A DNA stretch of 64,000 bases from Sorghum bicolor (Eukaryota > Streptophyta > Magnoliopsida > Poales > Poaceae). This document shows positions 1 through 11,831 of the stretch, one piece after another. A program made the translations under genes and the position numbers. Positions within the stretch are counted from its first letter, which is position 1. Every line of letters starts with the position of its first letter. Under the pieces are notes generated by a model. It saw nothing but the letters and a program-made list of their open reading frames with translations, had not been told where the DNA came from and searched no databases. The stretch is taken from NCBI RefSeq assembly GCF_000003195.3, contig NC_012878.2, positions 57,040,629 through 57,104,628 on the forward strand, given 5' to 3'.

Positions 1-538
1 TTTAGTGATCTGCCTAATGAGGTTCAGAAGGTGGATAAATCATGTGCCTACGCTAAAGATGGCACAAGTCCAAAGAAATCAGCAAACCAACTCTCCATTG
101 ATTCTCCAAATAAAGTTCTGCGCTTGGACGTGTTCAAAGGTAACATTGGATTTTTCTTGGTACTGTGTGAAATAATAATCTGCTGAATTGAAATACATAT
201 TGTAGGCTGATTTGTACACCCAGATTTTAATAGTAACAAATTTGTTATGGCCCTACTATTGTTGTGTTTCTGTTTCCACATGCTTATTGTGTTTCTGTTC
301 TCAAATGGCAGGAACAAAAGGAGGTCATCAGTCTGAGGACGAGGGTATTGTGAAAGATGGTCATCCTTTCAGAAGGACAACAGATGAAATATCTCTAAAA
401 CCCATAGAAGTAAGGAAGAAATCTCTTCCTGGCCATTCTTGCTCAGATGCAGAAATCGAGTACAGAAGGACAAGGAGTTTGAGGGATGCCAATGGTGTTT
501 TATCGCGGCGGAGTGCATTGGCAAGACAATTGCATTAA
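1..538 (+). CDS. C-terminal end of an unidentified protein (5' part outside window)
   Basis: The window opens inside an exon read in frame 1 (1-139). It ends at a GT donor at 140-141. The next exon starts after the CAG at 309-311 and runs 312-538 to a TAA stop; the split codon (g139 + ga) restores glycine and keeps frame. About 122 residues are visible. They are polar, low in complexity and rich in Ser, Lys and Arg, ending RRSALARQLH, with no membrane segment or domain I can name. An ATG at 305-307 lies in the intron and is not used if the splice is right. I do not recognise the family; a disordered tail of a larger regulatory or cytoskeletal protein is possible. The gene model is reasonably sure, the function unknown. 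Confidence 0.7.
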
Positions 539-1132
539 TAAGTCACTAGTATGCAGGGTAATTTCATAGTTCATGTAGCCTAATGTGCATTGAATTCGAG
601 CTGTCATTAGAGTGATCTGTAGCCGAAGAGTAGCCTTTATCGTATATGAGGATTATATTACCAGTTTGTGTTCTAGATATGTGATGATGAGCTTGTACTC
701 TGTTTGAACTCCAAGATCCTCTTTGTAGACACTCCAATCGTTCGCAGGAGCAGTGAAATGAAATATCGTTGGTACATTATTACAGGAGTTGTGTTTTGGT
801 CTTACTGATGATGTAGGCTGTGTTTGAATTTTGCAGCCTGCTGATTGGGAATCTTTGTTCTTTTTATTTGCATGTCAGCAAGACAGCAACTTGTGTAACA
901 CAATCAATCTGACGTCTAGGTTCTTATATATATACGCAAAGAAAGCAACAGCTGGTCGACGTCAAGAATATTTTGAACTGTTTTTCACTTGTCGATGATT
1001 ATTATTTATTCTGCTACATAAAAAAAACTTTTGACACATCTGCTGCTCCTCTGACGTAACGGAGAGACGTCACCTTTGCCGTTCAAACTAATCGGCGCCA
1101 ACGCTCCTCCCGGCATGAGTATATTTGTTTTA
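539..1132. other. 3' untranslated and intergenic DNA
   Basis: AT-rich sequence after the stop at 538. It probably holds the 3' UTR of the upstream gene to roughly 800. No ORF, RNA gene or repeat was recognised. Confidence 0.5.
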
Positions 1133-1340
1133 GGTCTTGTTTAGTTCCAGAAAATTTTGCAAATTGTTTCGGATTTCCCGTCACATCGAATCTTACGGTA
1201 CATACATGAAACATTAAATATAGACAAAAAAATAACTAATTACACAGTTTAGCAGTAATTTACGAGACGAATATTTGTCAAATACAAACGAAAGTGCTAC
1301 AGTGTGCGTTTTGACAATTTTTTTGAAACTAAACAAGGCC
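1133..1340. mobile_element. Tourist-like MITE, copy 1
   Basis: Starts GGTCTTGTTTAGTTCC and ends AACTAAACAAGGCC, imperfect inverted ends. It is flanked by TTA at 1130-1132 and 1341-1343. A TTA target duplication and these ends fit the PIF/Harbinger (Tourist) class of non-autonomous elements. Internal sequence (CACATCGAATCTTACGG, AAATATAGAC, GAAAGTGCTACAGT) recurs throughout the window and defines the family. Confidence 0.85.
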
Positions 1341-1660
1341 TTAGTCTTCTATGCAATTTTGTGGAAGGCGCTCAAGAATAGCATTTTCAGCAAGGGTAGC
1401 ATTAGAAGAGGCTGTCATGAATAATGAAGATACAAGTATAAAAACAAAGTGAATATGAAAGCCAGGGCTTGGTTTCGGTGATAATGCTTACGCTTTAAGA
1501 ATTTTTCGCGTTTATTAGTCGATTAGATGTTACATTATCGTTAGGCAAACGTTTGCTGTGGTTTTGGTGTCTTTTTAATTGCATGCTGCTGCTTATGTTA
1601 AGTAGTAGTATCCATCCTCTGTCATCCTGTTACAAATGATCTGTTATTGTTGTTTTGTAA

Positions 1661-1840
1661 TGGGCCTGTTTGGTTCCCTTCATTAAAACTTAGCTACTAA
1701 AACTATTTTAGCTACTCTTAGGTAACTAGTGGGACTAAAGTATTTTATCTTCTTTTTAGTTAGTGTGTTTGAAAGTTTAGCTACTAAAGTGACTAAAGTT
1801 TAGCTGACTAAAATTTAGTAAGGTGAACCAAACAGGCCCA
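1661..1840. mobile_element. MITE with TGGGCCTGTTTGGTTC ends
   Basis: 180-bp element with inverted ends TGGGCCTGTTTGGTTC and GAACCAAACAGGCCCA. A short motif, TAGCTACTAAA, recurs inside. TTGTAA flanks it on both sides, which could be a 6-bp target duplication. It is a different family from the neighbouring TTA-flanked copy. Confidence 0.75.
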
Positions 1841-2192
1841 TTGTAAATAAAGGACTAGAATTTGTAACAATATAGGAAGTCATAAGGAGTACCCCTAGCA
1901 TTGTCAAGAGAGAGAAGCTCAATTGAACATGGCGTTACTAGAAAAATACAGTCGTTTCCCCTCCTTATCTTTTGAAACCATAATACAAGTACAAATCCCA
2001 CAGGCCCGTCACTGAGCGCCATCTCATGATTATGATCTTATAATTACTTCATGTAAACATGCCAAGACCTCACATTGGCACCCTTAATCCGGAATGTGAT
2101 GCATAGTCCTTTGGACATCTGTGCTATGTACAAAGTTTCTTCCGAAGGCTCTGTGGCAGCATGATCCATCTATCCTCATACCCCTATAGCAG
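1841..2192. other. Intergenic and probable 3' UTR of the RopGEF gene
   Basis: Sequence between the MITE and the stop codon of the minus-strand RopGEF. Its right part is probably that gene's 3' UTR. No other feature was seen. Confidence 0.45.
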
Positions 2193-4569
2193 CTAGTGTC
2201 TAGCTATTGGGCTTCTTGTTCCACCCAAATTCTCAAGGTATGAAAACCTCTTGGTTGCAACTGATGACATCTTTGTCAGCTTTGGACCGTTACCCTCCTT
2301 GCCATATGTTCTGAGGTCTTGGTCCCGTGGGCCCACGTAGTCACATAGCATCGGCGATACTGGTTCCATTCTCCTCATCTTCTCTACCTCAGCCTTAGCA
2401 TCCGAGACAACCTTGTCGGTGTCGTCTGAAGTTAAACTGGCGATTATCATTGATTCTGCGTTCTTGGGATCTTGTGTGGCCAAGTCCGCATTGAGAACAT
2501 CTTCGATTCGAGACATGACTGTGAAAGCTAAGCTCTCCAGAGTCCTGGAGTAACTCTCCAAAATGGCAAGGCCAACATCCTGATGAAGAAAAAGGGTAGA
2601 AGGGAGGTATGCAAATTATGCGAGTAAACAAAGCACTGTGGCGTATCTGAAAAGGCAATGTTAATTCTGAATGCTTTCTGTACCTTGTTGCATTGGATTT
2701 TGCTTATGTCTAGGGACGACTGGGCGATGCCAGGAAATCTGTGCTTGATAAGGAGAAGAACATTCTCTGCCCTCCCTTCAAACATTCCCCTCTTCTCGTG
2801 ACTGACGTTATGCCCCCACGACAATTTGCTGTCCTTGTGGGTCATTTTCTTCTGCCAGATGACTACTGAGGCTTCGACTCGGTTCTTCAGATCAACAATG
2901 TTGTGTTCATCCGACAAGTCTACAGAGCGTAGAAGTTCTTCAGGGTCAAAATAATCGTCGGTTATAAGTTTGTACATTGAATCTCCAAGGGTGGACTTCC
3001 CATTCTAGCAGACATATAACAAGAGAAGTTATAGAGTTATATTGTTAGAGCTGTTGTAAACAGAATATGGCAAGGCGGTTAGCAGACTGGTCTTATGGAT
3101 CACCTTTGGTAGGGACTCCGTGTATGATTCAGGAACCTCCATTTCCATGAGAATGTTAGCATTGATAGCCATTGCTGCCTTCAGCACCTGTGCAACAAGT
3201 TCCTTCTGGTTCTGAAGCCATTTCCTGTATGCATCTGAGAGCCCATTAGGAGGAACCCTGACAGTTGGGAGCCACCATTTGTCGTCCTGCCTCGGCATGT
3301 TTCCCTTCCCCGATTCATCTGAATCTTTCTTCACATACCAAAACTCCTGCTTACCCTCGAAACTGTCAAGGTATTCCTATTCCACAGGAGACATATGCAA
3401 TGCCACAAGTTAGAATTTTAGATATCCATCCCTCTGAAGTCTGAACTGTTCAGTTCAGTAAATTATCAAGATAGAGCATGCCCGTGCTTACAAGGAGCAT
3501 TGCATCGAGCTTGCGCAACGCAGGGATGTTCATTTGTAGATCCTGACGCTGCTGAGTTATCATTATCTGTTTGACATGAAAACGCGTCAATTTAAGTTGG
3601 TTAACGCAGTGGTGTTTAACGCTGTATTGTTGTATAACGAATTGGAAATGAAGCTGAATACTTGAATAGTACAGCAACAGCAAGTACTGAAATAGGGGGA
3701 TTTTTTTTACCTCCATGCAGGTCCCATTCTCGGCGACCTGCCGCGAAGGAACAAATTCAACAATGTGATCGGAGACGGACAAAAGCCAGTCGATCTCCTT
3801 CGTCCACCGCGATTTCTGGTCGGCGGCCATGGGCTGCAGACGACGCTGCTCACCAAACACAGAAGCTGAAAAGATGGCATCGCGAGAAAGAACGGGCAGT
3901 TGATCAGGGTTTCCACTAGAAATTGGGCAAAAGCTCAAATTGTGGAATTGCAGAAGGAAAAAAATGATGTTTAGAAAAATAAGGAAAGAGAGGATTCTTG
4001 GGTGGGGAATAAAAAAAGAAAGGGGGATTACCTGCAAGATTAGTGATGGCGTTGGACAGGGCAAGAGCAGAGGTCACCCCTTTGCCGGTGCCGGACATGT
4101 CCTCCCCCAGCAGCAGCTTGGAGAACTTCTCCCTCACGATCTCCGCATCTGCAACCCACAAACGCGAATCATTTCTCCAACAAGATTGCAATTTGCAGCA
4201 GCATAACGAGCGTTGGTTGATGGTCCAAGAACAACCGTCACCTGAGGGCGGGCCCTCGTGCCGGACCGGCTTGGGCGGCACCGCGAGCGAGGACGAGCTA
4301 CCGGCTGCCCCCTTATCCGAAGGGCCACCGGCCAGCGGCGGCGGAAGGTCAACGGACAGCCGGCTCCCCTTGGACCCGCAGCTCCTCGACAGCGCCCGCC
4401 TGGTGCAAGGCTGCCCCGGCGCCGGCGCCTGCGACTGCGCCTCCATCGAGGAGGCGTCCGTGCCGTCTGAGGCCAGCGAGAGCGGCGACGACGACGACGC
4501 CGACCTCCGGCGCCTGAACGAGAACCTTTCGAGGCCGTGGCCGATCTTCTGGAACGGCCGGGCCATCAC
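2193..4569 (-). CDS. ROPGEF: Rop guanine nucleotide exchange factor (PRONE domain)
   Basis: Seven exons on the minus strand: 4242-4569, 4032-4148, 3711-3865, 3492-3566, 3104-3376, 2684-3004, 2193-2579. They total 1656 nt (551 aa) and every junction is GT-AG and in frame. Residues about 112-465 form a PRONE domain, recognisable from [23 protein letters not shown], the WW motif [35 protein letters not shown] and [15 protein letters not shown]. This family loads plant ROP/RAC small GTPases with GTP at the plasma membrane and so controls polar growth, actin and ROS signalling. The first 110 residues and last 80 are variable tails, as in the family, where they bind receptor kinases or self-inhibit. 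The start is the first of two adjacent ATGs at 4569. The domain call is very sure; the partner and isoform are unknown. Confidence 0.95.
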
Positions 4570-5804
4570 GAGCGCATGGCTGGCACGCGCGCGCCCGCTA
4601 CGGCATCCGCAATGTCAACGTGGCGCCTTTTCTTTCTTGGCAGAGAGAGAGGGAGGGAGGCGGTGGGCGCGCGGTGGCTGGCTAGATTTCGGGGACGCTG
4701 TGTATGGGAGGTGAGGAGAGGGAGGGGCGGAGGGAGGGAAGCACAAGCTCGGGGCGGGCGTGCGATCTGCTGGAAGGCTGCGGTTGCTGTTCGTGTTCGT
4801 GGGTGGCAGGCGGAGCAGAATGTGGTTGGTTTCTCGGCTTTGCTTTGCCCCACGCCAAGCTTGGAAAACGGCAGCGTTCCCGGCATGCAGCGCCAGGCTT
4901 TTTTATCGTGCGCGGCCGCCGGACTCCGTGCGGTCCGGCTGGCTGGCCGCCAAATATAAAGAGCACTGAGCACGGACGCCTTGATAGCACAGCACGGCGC
5001 CACGGCCTGCGAAATCTTCCGCTGCTCGTGCGATAATGGCAGGAACCGTGCCGTGCATGGTGGCGTTGGCCTCTCGTCCTGCTTGCGCTTGGCCCAGCTC
5101 TTAATCGGTGGATGAGTACAAATTCCTCATTGCCGTTACTTTTGCCTTTTGAAGAACGTTAGTTGAAACCATAATATAGCAGTAAAAAGAAGCCAAATTC
5201 TGTAAGGTCTTGATGGAGTGGATTGAAATGATACTCTAATCTACTTTAACATATATATAAATTAAGATAGATATATACGTATCCAAACAAGACAGTTTCC
5301 TCAACTAGGAGCTGGTAAATTTCAAGGTCGTAAGGAGAGCTCAAATTAGTTTGGTTGGTTGCCGCAAAAACTCTGAATCTCTGCCTCGCCACCTTAATTT
5401 TTTTTAAGTTGCTCCTACCGTTCCAAAATAACTAAAGTTTGAGGTTTATTCTAAAATCAAACAATTTACCTTTTGTCTGCAAAAAAACCAATTTACCTTC
5501 GATCAAAATTATAAAGAACACCATCATTTATGGGACTAAATAGGTGCTGAAGTTTGGTTTATGCTGCTGCTTATGCTAATTTGTGTGAGAAGCATCAAGA
5601 GACGGTGGTTTTGTGCGCAGCACATTCCACTCGTTAATTTAGAATCAAACAATCCACTCGTCAATCTCGTGCATTTTATTCATGTTCTCGTGCCCCTGTC
5701 ACGGCCCAGACAGGTACAGCCCGGCAAAATCATGGGACGAGCCAAAAAAAAACTGGGCTAGGCCAGGCAGTGCAGGAGAACTCGAAAAAACTGGGCCAGA
5801 CATG
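4570..5804. other. 5' region of RopGEF and AT-rich spacer
   Basis: 4570-5040 is GC-rich and probably contains the RopGEF 5' UTR and promoter. A TATA-like AAATATAAAG on the plus strand at 4951-4960 also reads as a TATA-like stretch on the minus strand, which is weak evidence. 5100-5700 is AT-rich with no gene. The region just left of 5805 is probably the 3' UTR of the DOG1-domain gene. Confidence 0.45.
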
Positions 5805-6518
5805 TCATCCGTCCCGGCCCGACCCGTGCTTGAGCCCAAACTCCCGGAACCCGATCTCCAGGTCCGCGGCGGCGACGAGCAGCTCGGCCGCCTGCGCGGG
5901 CTCCAGTATCTCCACCGCCCGCTTCACGGTGCGCAGCCGCAGCGCGTCCGCCCTGTCCAGCACGGCCCTGGCCGTGCGCACGAGGCCGGCCACGTCGAGA
6001 AGCCCGGACCCGTCCGCCGACGGAGCGGCCACGACGCCGTGGCCCTCCTGCACGAGCGCCATCTCCCGCGCGAGCGCGTCCTCCTCGGCCACCGTGCGGC
6101 GCTGCAGGTCGTCGACCTGCGCCAGCTGCGCCGGGGTGAGGTCGCCCAGGTTCCCCGACCGCACGCCGAGGAGGAGGTCCGGCAGCTGCGCCTCGAGGCG
6201 GCGCCCGGACTCGGTGTAGAGCAGGTGGACCAGCGTGGTGGGCCGCCACCCGGCGAGCCAGTACGCGGCGCCGCGCTCCGCGGGGGTGGCCCACGGCGCC
6301 GACAGCGTCCACACCGGGTCCAGCCCCGCGCGCGCCGCGCAGTAGGATTCCAGGTGGGCCACGAAGCGGCCCACAAGAGCGGGGAGCTGGGCCGCCGCGT
6401 CGTCCGACCACCGGGCCGACGCCAGGTCCCGGCGCAGCGAGCGCAGCCCGCGGAACCAGAGGTGGAAGCGCCGGGTCGCCGCCTCAAGCTCCAGCTCCAT
6501 TCCCGCCGCCGGCCGCAC
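5805..6518 (-). CDS. DOG1-domain protein (DOG1-like)
   Basis: Single-exon gene of 237 aa. A start at the second ATG (residue 7) would give 231 aa and is equally possible. The protein is almost entirely a DOG1 domain: an N-terminal helical block (FHLWFRGLRSLRRDL), then LVGRFVAHLESYCAAR, a SAPWATPAERGAAYWLAGWRP block and DLTPAQLAQVDDLQRRT, with helical repeats to the end. The same domain forms the C-terminal half of TGA bZIP factors; this protein lacks a bZIP region. By family knowledge, DOG1-type proteins act in seed dormancy and ABA or stress responses through PP2C binding; which member this is cannot be told. Coding GC is very high, so the complementary strand also carries long spurious ORFs. 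A TATAAA lies about 85 bp upstream. Confidence 0.9.
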   Translation of the reverse strand: MRPAAGMELELEAATRRFHLWFRGLRSLRRDLASARWSDDAAAQLPALVGRFVAHLESYCAARAGLDPVWTLSAPWATPAERGAAYWLAGWRPTTLVHLLYTESGRRLEAQLPDLLLGVRSGNLGDLTPAQLAQVDDLQRRTVAEEDALAREMALVQEGHGVVAAPSADGSGLLDVAGLVRTARAVLDRADALRLRTVKRAVEILEPAQAAELLVAAADLEIGFREFGLKHGSGRDG

Positions 6519-6558
6519 AGGCAGGCAGGCAGGCAGGCGCGCGGCGGGAGGTGTGTCA

Positions 6559-6587
6559 ACGACGACGACGACGACGACGACGAAGAA
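6559..6587. repeat. Trinucleotide (ACG)n in the DOG1-like leader
   Basis: About eight to nine uninterrupted ACG units between the TATA box and the start codon of the DOG1-like gene, so within its likely 5' UTR. Confidence 0.8.
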
Positions 6588-6602
6588 GCGTGGGCGGTGG
6601 GA

Positions 6603-6608
6603 TTTATA
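6603..6608 (-). promoter_or_regulatory. TATA box of the DOG1-like gene
   Basis: TATAAA on the minus strand inside CCTATAAATC, 85 bp upstream of the first ATG and followed by a GC-rich leader. Position and sequence fit a core promoter. Confidence 0.6.
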
Positions 6609-7599
6609 GGGTGCGGCCGTGGAGTGGAGGCGATCGGACGACGGACGGACGGCTGCGGGCTGAGCGTATGAGGTGTCGCGAGGTGGCGCGCATGCAGGGG
6701 GCCATGTGTGCCACGAGCACTGGCCGTGTGGTTCTGGACGGCGACGCCGTCACGCCGGCGACGCGCGGGTGGGCTGGGGTGACATGTGGCCCGAGGTGCC
6801 AATGGGTTTACCGTCTACTGTAGAGGTGTCGCGACGCGCCGACTGGTTGGTCTGGTCCCAGGGGTCAGCTGTTTTGTTGATGACGCGAGGTGACGGTGAC
6901 GGTGACGGTGACGGAAGAGCTACTGGTGGCCTTGGAGCGCAGAAGTTTGGGCTGTCATTTTTGGGTTGGATCCCATCGCATCCCATCTGGATGCCTGCAG
7001 ATATTTTGCACTGGACGACGGTATTGAATCATGTGTGTTACTGTTATTGCACAAGCTCAAAAAAAAGTGTGTGACTGTTCACTCAGGTTTGCTGGAAACA
7101 GGAGAGTCATCTCGGCCTCATCTTGTTTTATAATAGTTGGAGCTGTGGATAGTGCTGTCTGCTAGTGCTGTGCTGTGCTCCCAAGATCAGGTTTCTGAAT
7201 TTCTACTTTCCGGTAGGTATCAATAATGGAGGTTTTATTTGCCTGGCTGCCGGCCATGGCGATCGGCCGGCGCGTGTCATTAGTAGAATCTTTGTTTCGT
7301 CCTCGCGTGTCTCGTTCCTGTCCCAGGAACCTCAAAAGCGGAGGATACGTGTATATCTTGCCAGAACACCAGCACCTTCAGAGTTTCAGACACATGATGG
7401 TGCAATGCAACGGGTGGTAGAAATCGTCGGTTCACGAGGATTACTAGTACTATTCCTGCAGTTTCACATTTACAGCAGGAGATATATATATATATATGCA
7501 GTTGTCCAGTTACGTTGACGATGCTGGGCGATGCACAAAGGTTGCATAGCAGCAGTATGCACAGCGACACAGCCTGCAGGGGCATCCCGTCTTGCCAAG
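6609..7599. other. Upstream DNA of the DOG1-like gene, then 3' flank of the pseudokinase gene
   Basis: Contains a (GGTGAC)n hexamer tract at 6889-6914 and a short (TA)n run near 7485-7497. The right end probably holds the 3' UTR of the minus-strand receptor gene. No further gene was recognised. Confidence 0.45.
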
Positions 7600-9749
7600 T
7601 TAGCTTCCTTCCGCGGTCGAAAGCACCTCCAGCTCGGCCCACCAGAGCGGAGACAGCCTCGGCGTCGCAGCGACCGGCGAGATACCGATGGCTTCTCTCA
7701 GCCTGGCAGCGACCTCCCTCATGCTCGGTCTGTTTCTGGGATCGCTCTGGATGCAGGCACGGATCACCTCGCCGATGACTGCTAGCTCATCTTCCCTGTG
7801 AATGTGATCGCACAGTGTTGGATCCAGCAAGGAGGCTATACTCCGGTCATCGTTGGCTATGCACTCCAGAGCCTAGGAAAGAAGAAGAAATACAACGTCA
7901 TCATTTGATTTTTTTTTCATCATCAATCAAGTAGAAATGATGTTTCATCGATAGCGTCGTCATTACCGAGCTCACGAGGGAGCGCTCGTGTCCGGGGTAT
8001 GGAAATGGAAGTTTCCCTGAGATGATTTCAAGCAGTAGAACACCGAAGCTATGTACATTCCCTGCTAACCCAGCGGACACCTGTTCTTGGTGATGGTCGA
8101 GCTCGCCATTCGTCGCCGTTTTGGCTTCAGAAATCACTTCATGCCAAACGCTCATGTCCGCTATCTGCAGGAACAACTCAGGTCTCAGGGTGGATCAAGT
8201 TGCAGTTCCTTCACACTGATGCTAACACAGCATGGTTGTTGACACCAAGAGGTTTCAAAATTTGGTAAAACTCAGGGAGTGATAATATGAAGTTGGGTAG
8301 GACAAACAAAAGAAAAGAAAACATTAACCAAGACTAGCTTATAGCCTTATGGAACTGGGATGGGAGTGTGTACCTTTGCAGCACCATCTTCAGATAGCAG
8401 TATGGAACTGGACTGAAGATCAGGGTGCACCACAGGAGGGCTGAGCTCATGCATGTGCTGGATGCAGTATGCTAGTCCCATGATAATCCGCATCCTACCT
8501 CGCCAAGCGATGTGCTCAAAATCCTCAGCTGCAACAAGTTTGCAGAATTGTTAATTACTCGTACACAATATTTACAGAGCTACATGTACAGTTCAATGGT
8601 ATGGTTGAATTAGCAAGAACAGTTTCTATATACCATGAAGACTCTCATGAAGTGTCCCATTCGGCGCGTACTCGAGCACCATCATCCTGGTGAAAGGTTC
8701 CTCCTCCTCACAGAAGCCAAGCAGATTGATGAAGTTCTTGTGGTTTATTCGCGACAGGGTGTCTATCTGCTCAATTCATCATTAAAGTAATTCAAGCTAA
8801 TATGCAAATACACAAACTCAAATGGGTGTGTTGTTCACATATATCTAAATAAATGGGCCAAATTCTGATGATAACCTTTCTCCTGAAGCAGGTCTCTGAA
8901 TGCTCTGACCACTCCTTGCTCGATGTAATCATAGTGGACACCACGGCGATCTCAACCCCAGTTGACAAAGTTCCCTTGTAGACGGTGTAGTGTGGGTAGC
9001 TCGCCACGATGTTACTGAAGTCCTCACAGGCACGTTCCAGCTCTGAACGCTGCAACTTTGGTACTCCTGATGAAGCAATGAGAATCAGCTGGGTTAATTG
9101 CAACAAGCAGCAGCTTAAGTTGTACTAGATATCTGAACAATTCAGACAGCAAAGTATCAACTGAATCTTCCATCCTATTTTTTTTCCCTTGCAAGTAGTA
9201 CAGATTTTTTTTAAAAAAAAGGGGGGATGTAAAATAATTTTGAGCACATATATGAAGGAACTAGTAGCAAATATAGTACTCCCATACAATAGCAGTATGT
9301 ATACCTGTAGCAAAGGCTTTCTGCAGCTGGCCACTGAGTCCAGTCTTCCAAGGGCCAATGGTCGCAACCGCACTCTTACGACAAAGAAGCCAGCACGCTA
9401 GTCCAGCAAGCAACAGCAGGGCAAGCGCCGGAAGAACAACCATGTAGAGCCACCTCATAGATCTCGACAAATAAGCCGCCGGCGTCGTTGGTGCCGCCTC
9501 GCTCGGATCGTTCTGCCCCCCGTGTCGACTGGGAGACGCCGCCGGAAAAGAGCCGGTTCCATGAGACGGGACATGAGCGTCGACTGGGACGCCATGAACG
9601 TTCGCAGGCAGAGGCAGCGCGGCGAGATTTGTGGTGTCCTGCTGAAGTAGTAGCCTCCGATGGCTCGGCTGCGCCGCCGGCAGATCCGCGGCGGTCATGG
9701 CAGAATGGAGGGTCAACATGACCAGCACGAGGGAACTCGACGCGTCCAT
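7600..9749 (-). CDS. Receptor-like pseudokinase, MRH1/MDIS1-type, without LRRs
   Basis: Six exons: 9305-9749, 8876-9066, 8634-8766, 8374-8528, 7967-8164, 7600-7872. They total 1395 nt (464 aa), all GT-AG and in frame. Residues 1-21 are a signal peptide and 22-99 a short low-complexity ectodomain; 101-123 is a single membrane helix. Next come the juxtamembrane block typical of this family (TIGPWKTGLSGQLQKAF) and a kinase-like domain from about 150. Catalytic residues are lost: the beta-3 Lys region reads EIAVVST, the HRD loop is HPDL and the DFG position is IADMS. It should therefore be catalytically dead and act as a scaffold or co-receptor. Known relatives (MRH1, MDIS1 and similar) carry LRRs between signal peptide and membrane; here exon 1 goes straight from one to the other. 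The family call is confident, the biological role unknown. Confidence 0.88.
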
Positions 9750-11403
9750 CGTTCGTCGGCGTGCCCAAAGATCGGTCGCATCAGATGAGCAGATAGCCTC
9801 TACGCGCTGCGTGCCCTCCCCTGAGAAAAAAAAAGGGATATGGCAGAATCATCGGCGTCGTCAGGGCTGCATGTTTTGAAGCATTAGAGATACTAGTAGA
9901 ACACTGGATAAAAAAAGAGGTGTTGGGAAATTCAGAGTTTCAGACAGCTCCATGATTGATCGCATCGCGTCACCGACGACAACTGATCGAAGAAACATGA
10001 TTGATGAGAGGAAGCAGGGTAGATTGAGAGCTTACAGTGTGAACGAAACGAAGAGGAAGACGATGACGAGGGAAGGGTCGGAGTTGCTTCGTGGCGGTAG
10101 TAGTTGGAGGAGCCAATAACACACACTTTTCTTTGTTACCAGTGACAAAGAAAAAATGGGGGACTGCTTTGCTTGATTGAGATTAACGACTACTAGAGCG
10201 AAACCGGCAATCCCGTTGCTCGTCGCAGTTGCAGTTGCGGACAGCGTCACAGTTTTGTCAACGAAGCGTTCAATAACTGGGGCTGGGGGAATAAAGAACA
10301 GCACCCGAGGGACGGAGCCCACTGCCCACCGCTATCGTCTATCGATCTCGTCCATGGCACGGCTCGCGTCGTGTCCGTCCGCACTGGCACGTAGCTCCTT
10401 GTCATGGCGCGCCGCCACGGACGCGTAGCGTTTTTTTAGAAAATCGCAGCTGCCGTCGTACTGGGGCGCCGGCCGGCAAGTCAGCCACGTGAACGGTGAA
10501 CCTAGAGTGCGTAACGAACCAGAAACTAGTCCAGAATCTGCGTCGCAGTCGCAGCTTGCCCGAAACAAAGACCGCGCGTGCAAAAGCAAGAACCCACCGG
10601 GCCGCGCTCGCCGAAAACTTGTCCGTGACTAGCGCCGCGACGACGGCGACCTTGGGGACGGGATGGACTCGAGAACCCATCGATTTCGATTTCGATTTCG
10701 ATTTCGATTTCTAGCGGGGTTTGCGGCGCCAGAGGCCGTGCCGACGGCGCGACGCCGAACGCGGCACACCCCCCCACGCCTGCGCCTCGGCGCGCGCGGG
10801 AGGAAACGGCCGGAGGCTACTATAGCCGTTGCGGCTGGTCCCCCTGAGCAAGTCGTCGGTTTCGGCAGGCGCGCGGGGTCGAGACCGCGAGGCGCCGAGA
10901 CCCCGAGGTCTGCTGCACTCTGCTACGGGGCGCGTCACGGCCCACGAGCACTAGTGAGCAGCCAAGCTAGCCAACCAAACAGGACAGGAGGCTCCGTGCC
11001 GCTGCATTCGCTTGACTTGGGGCGACGACCGCGTCACAGAATTGGTCATTCATGGCTGTTTCTTGCCCGTTGGCAGTAGAGCCAGCCAGGTAAAGATAAC
11101 TGGAGTCTACACCGTCAAAACTCTTTTGTTTGCCACACATCCTGTTGCGTAGATTGGCTGCATATATTTGTTGGTAGTTGGTGAGGCTTATAATATATGA
11201 TCGATCATTGTCACGGTATGGATAGAAATGGAGAGGAAGGATTCACTGGCTTGCAGTCTTGCACAAGACAAAGGCGATACTGACTAAACGTGAATGTTAG
11301 ATAAGTATTCCAGCGATGACAGCGACAAACGCGAGGCATTGACTTGGAGCAGTGCTATCTCCACAGGCGACTGGTTCAACTTCAAGCAGGCTGATGATAG
11401 ATA
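9750..11403. other. Divergent intergenic region between pseudokinase and oxidase genes
   Basis: 9750-10330 probably holds the pseudokinase 5' UTR and promoter. 10330-11080 is GC-rich with only low-complexity, unsupported ORFs. 11080-11400 shows nothing recognisable. Confidence 0.45.
10681..10711. repeat. Hexanucleotide microsatellite (GATTTC)n
   Basis: About five direct copies of CGATTT in a row within a GC-rich block. The length is likely to be polymorphic. Confidence 0.9.
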
Positions 11404-11649
11404 GTGGCCTTGTTTACTTCCATCCAAAATCCGAAAAAAAAATTCAAGATTTTTCATTATATCGAATCTTTGAATACATATATGGAGCATTAAATATAGA
11501 CAAAATAAAAACTAATTATACAGTTTATTTGTAATTCACGGGATGAATCTTTTAAGCCTATTTAGTCCATAATTAGATAATAACTTTCAAATACAAATGT
11601 AAGTGCTACAGTGTCTCGAAAAATTCGAGAAGAAACTAAACATGGCCAC
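11404..11649. mobile_element. Tourist-like MITE, family copy
   Basis: Begins GTGGCCTTGTTTACTTCC and ends AACTAAACATGGCCAC; the internal blocks match the 1133-1340 family. The target duplication is unclear. A second element with a different end (TGGCCCTGTTTGCTTC) starts within ten bases, at about 11654, and seems to be cut short. Confidence 0.75.
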
Positions 11650-11831
11650 ACTATGGCCCTGTTTGCTTCAACTTATCTACCGAATCTACTAGTCATTCAT
11701 TAGTGTTTTTCTCTCATAATAAATCAACGAATAAAACTTTTAGCCAATTTTTCAGACATGTTGTAAAGGAATCTTAATTGTTCATTCATGTGTGCATATG
11801 GACATAGTGGTGGAACTTTAGTCTCATTTTA

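Noticed and set aside
5682..6671. 329-codon plus-strand ORF
   Set aside because: Antisense shadow of the GC-rich DOG1-domain gene; Arg/Pro/Gly-rich without any domain.
5924..6802. 292-codon minus-strand ORF overlapping the DOG1-like gene
   Set aside because: Alternative frame of the same GC-rich region; composition is implausible and the real frame shows a clean DOG1 domain.
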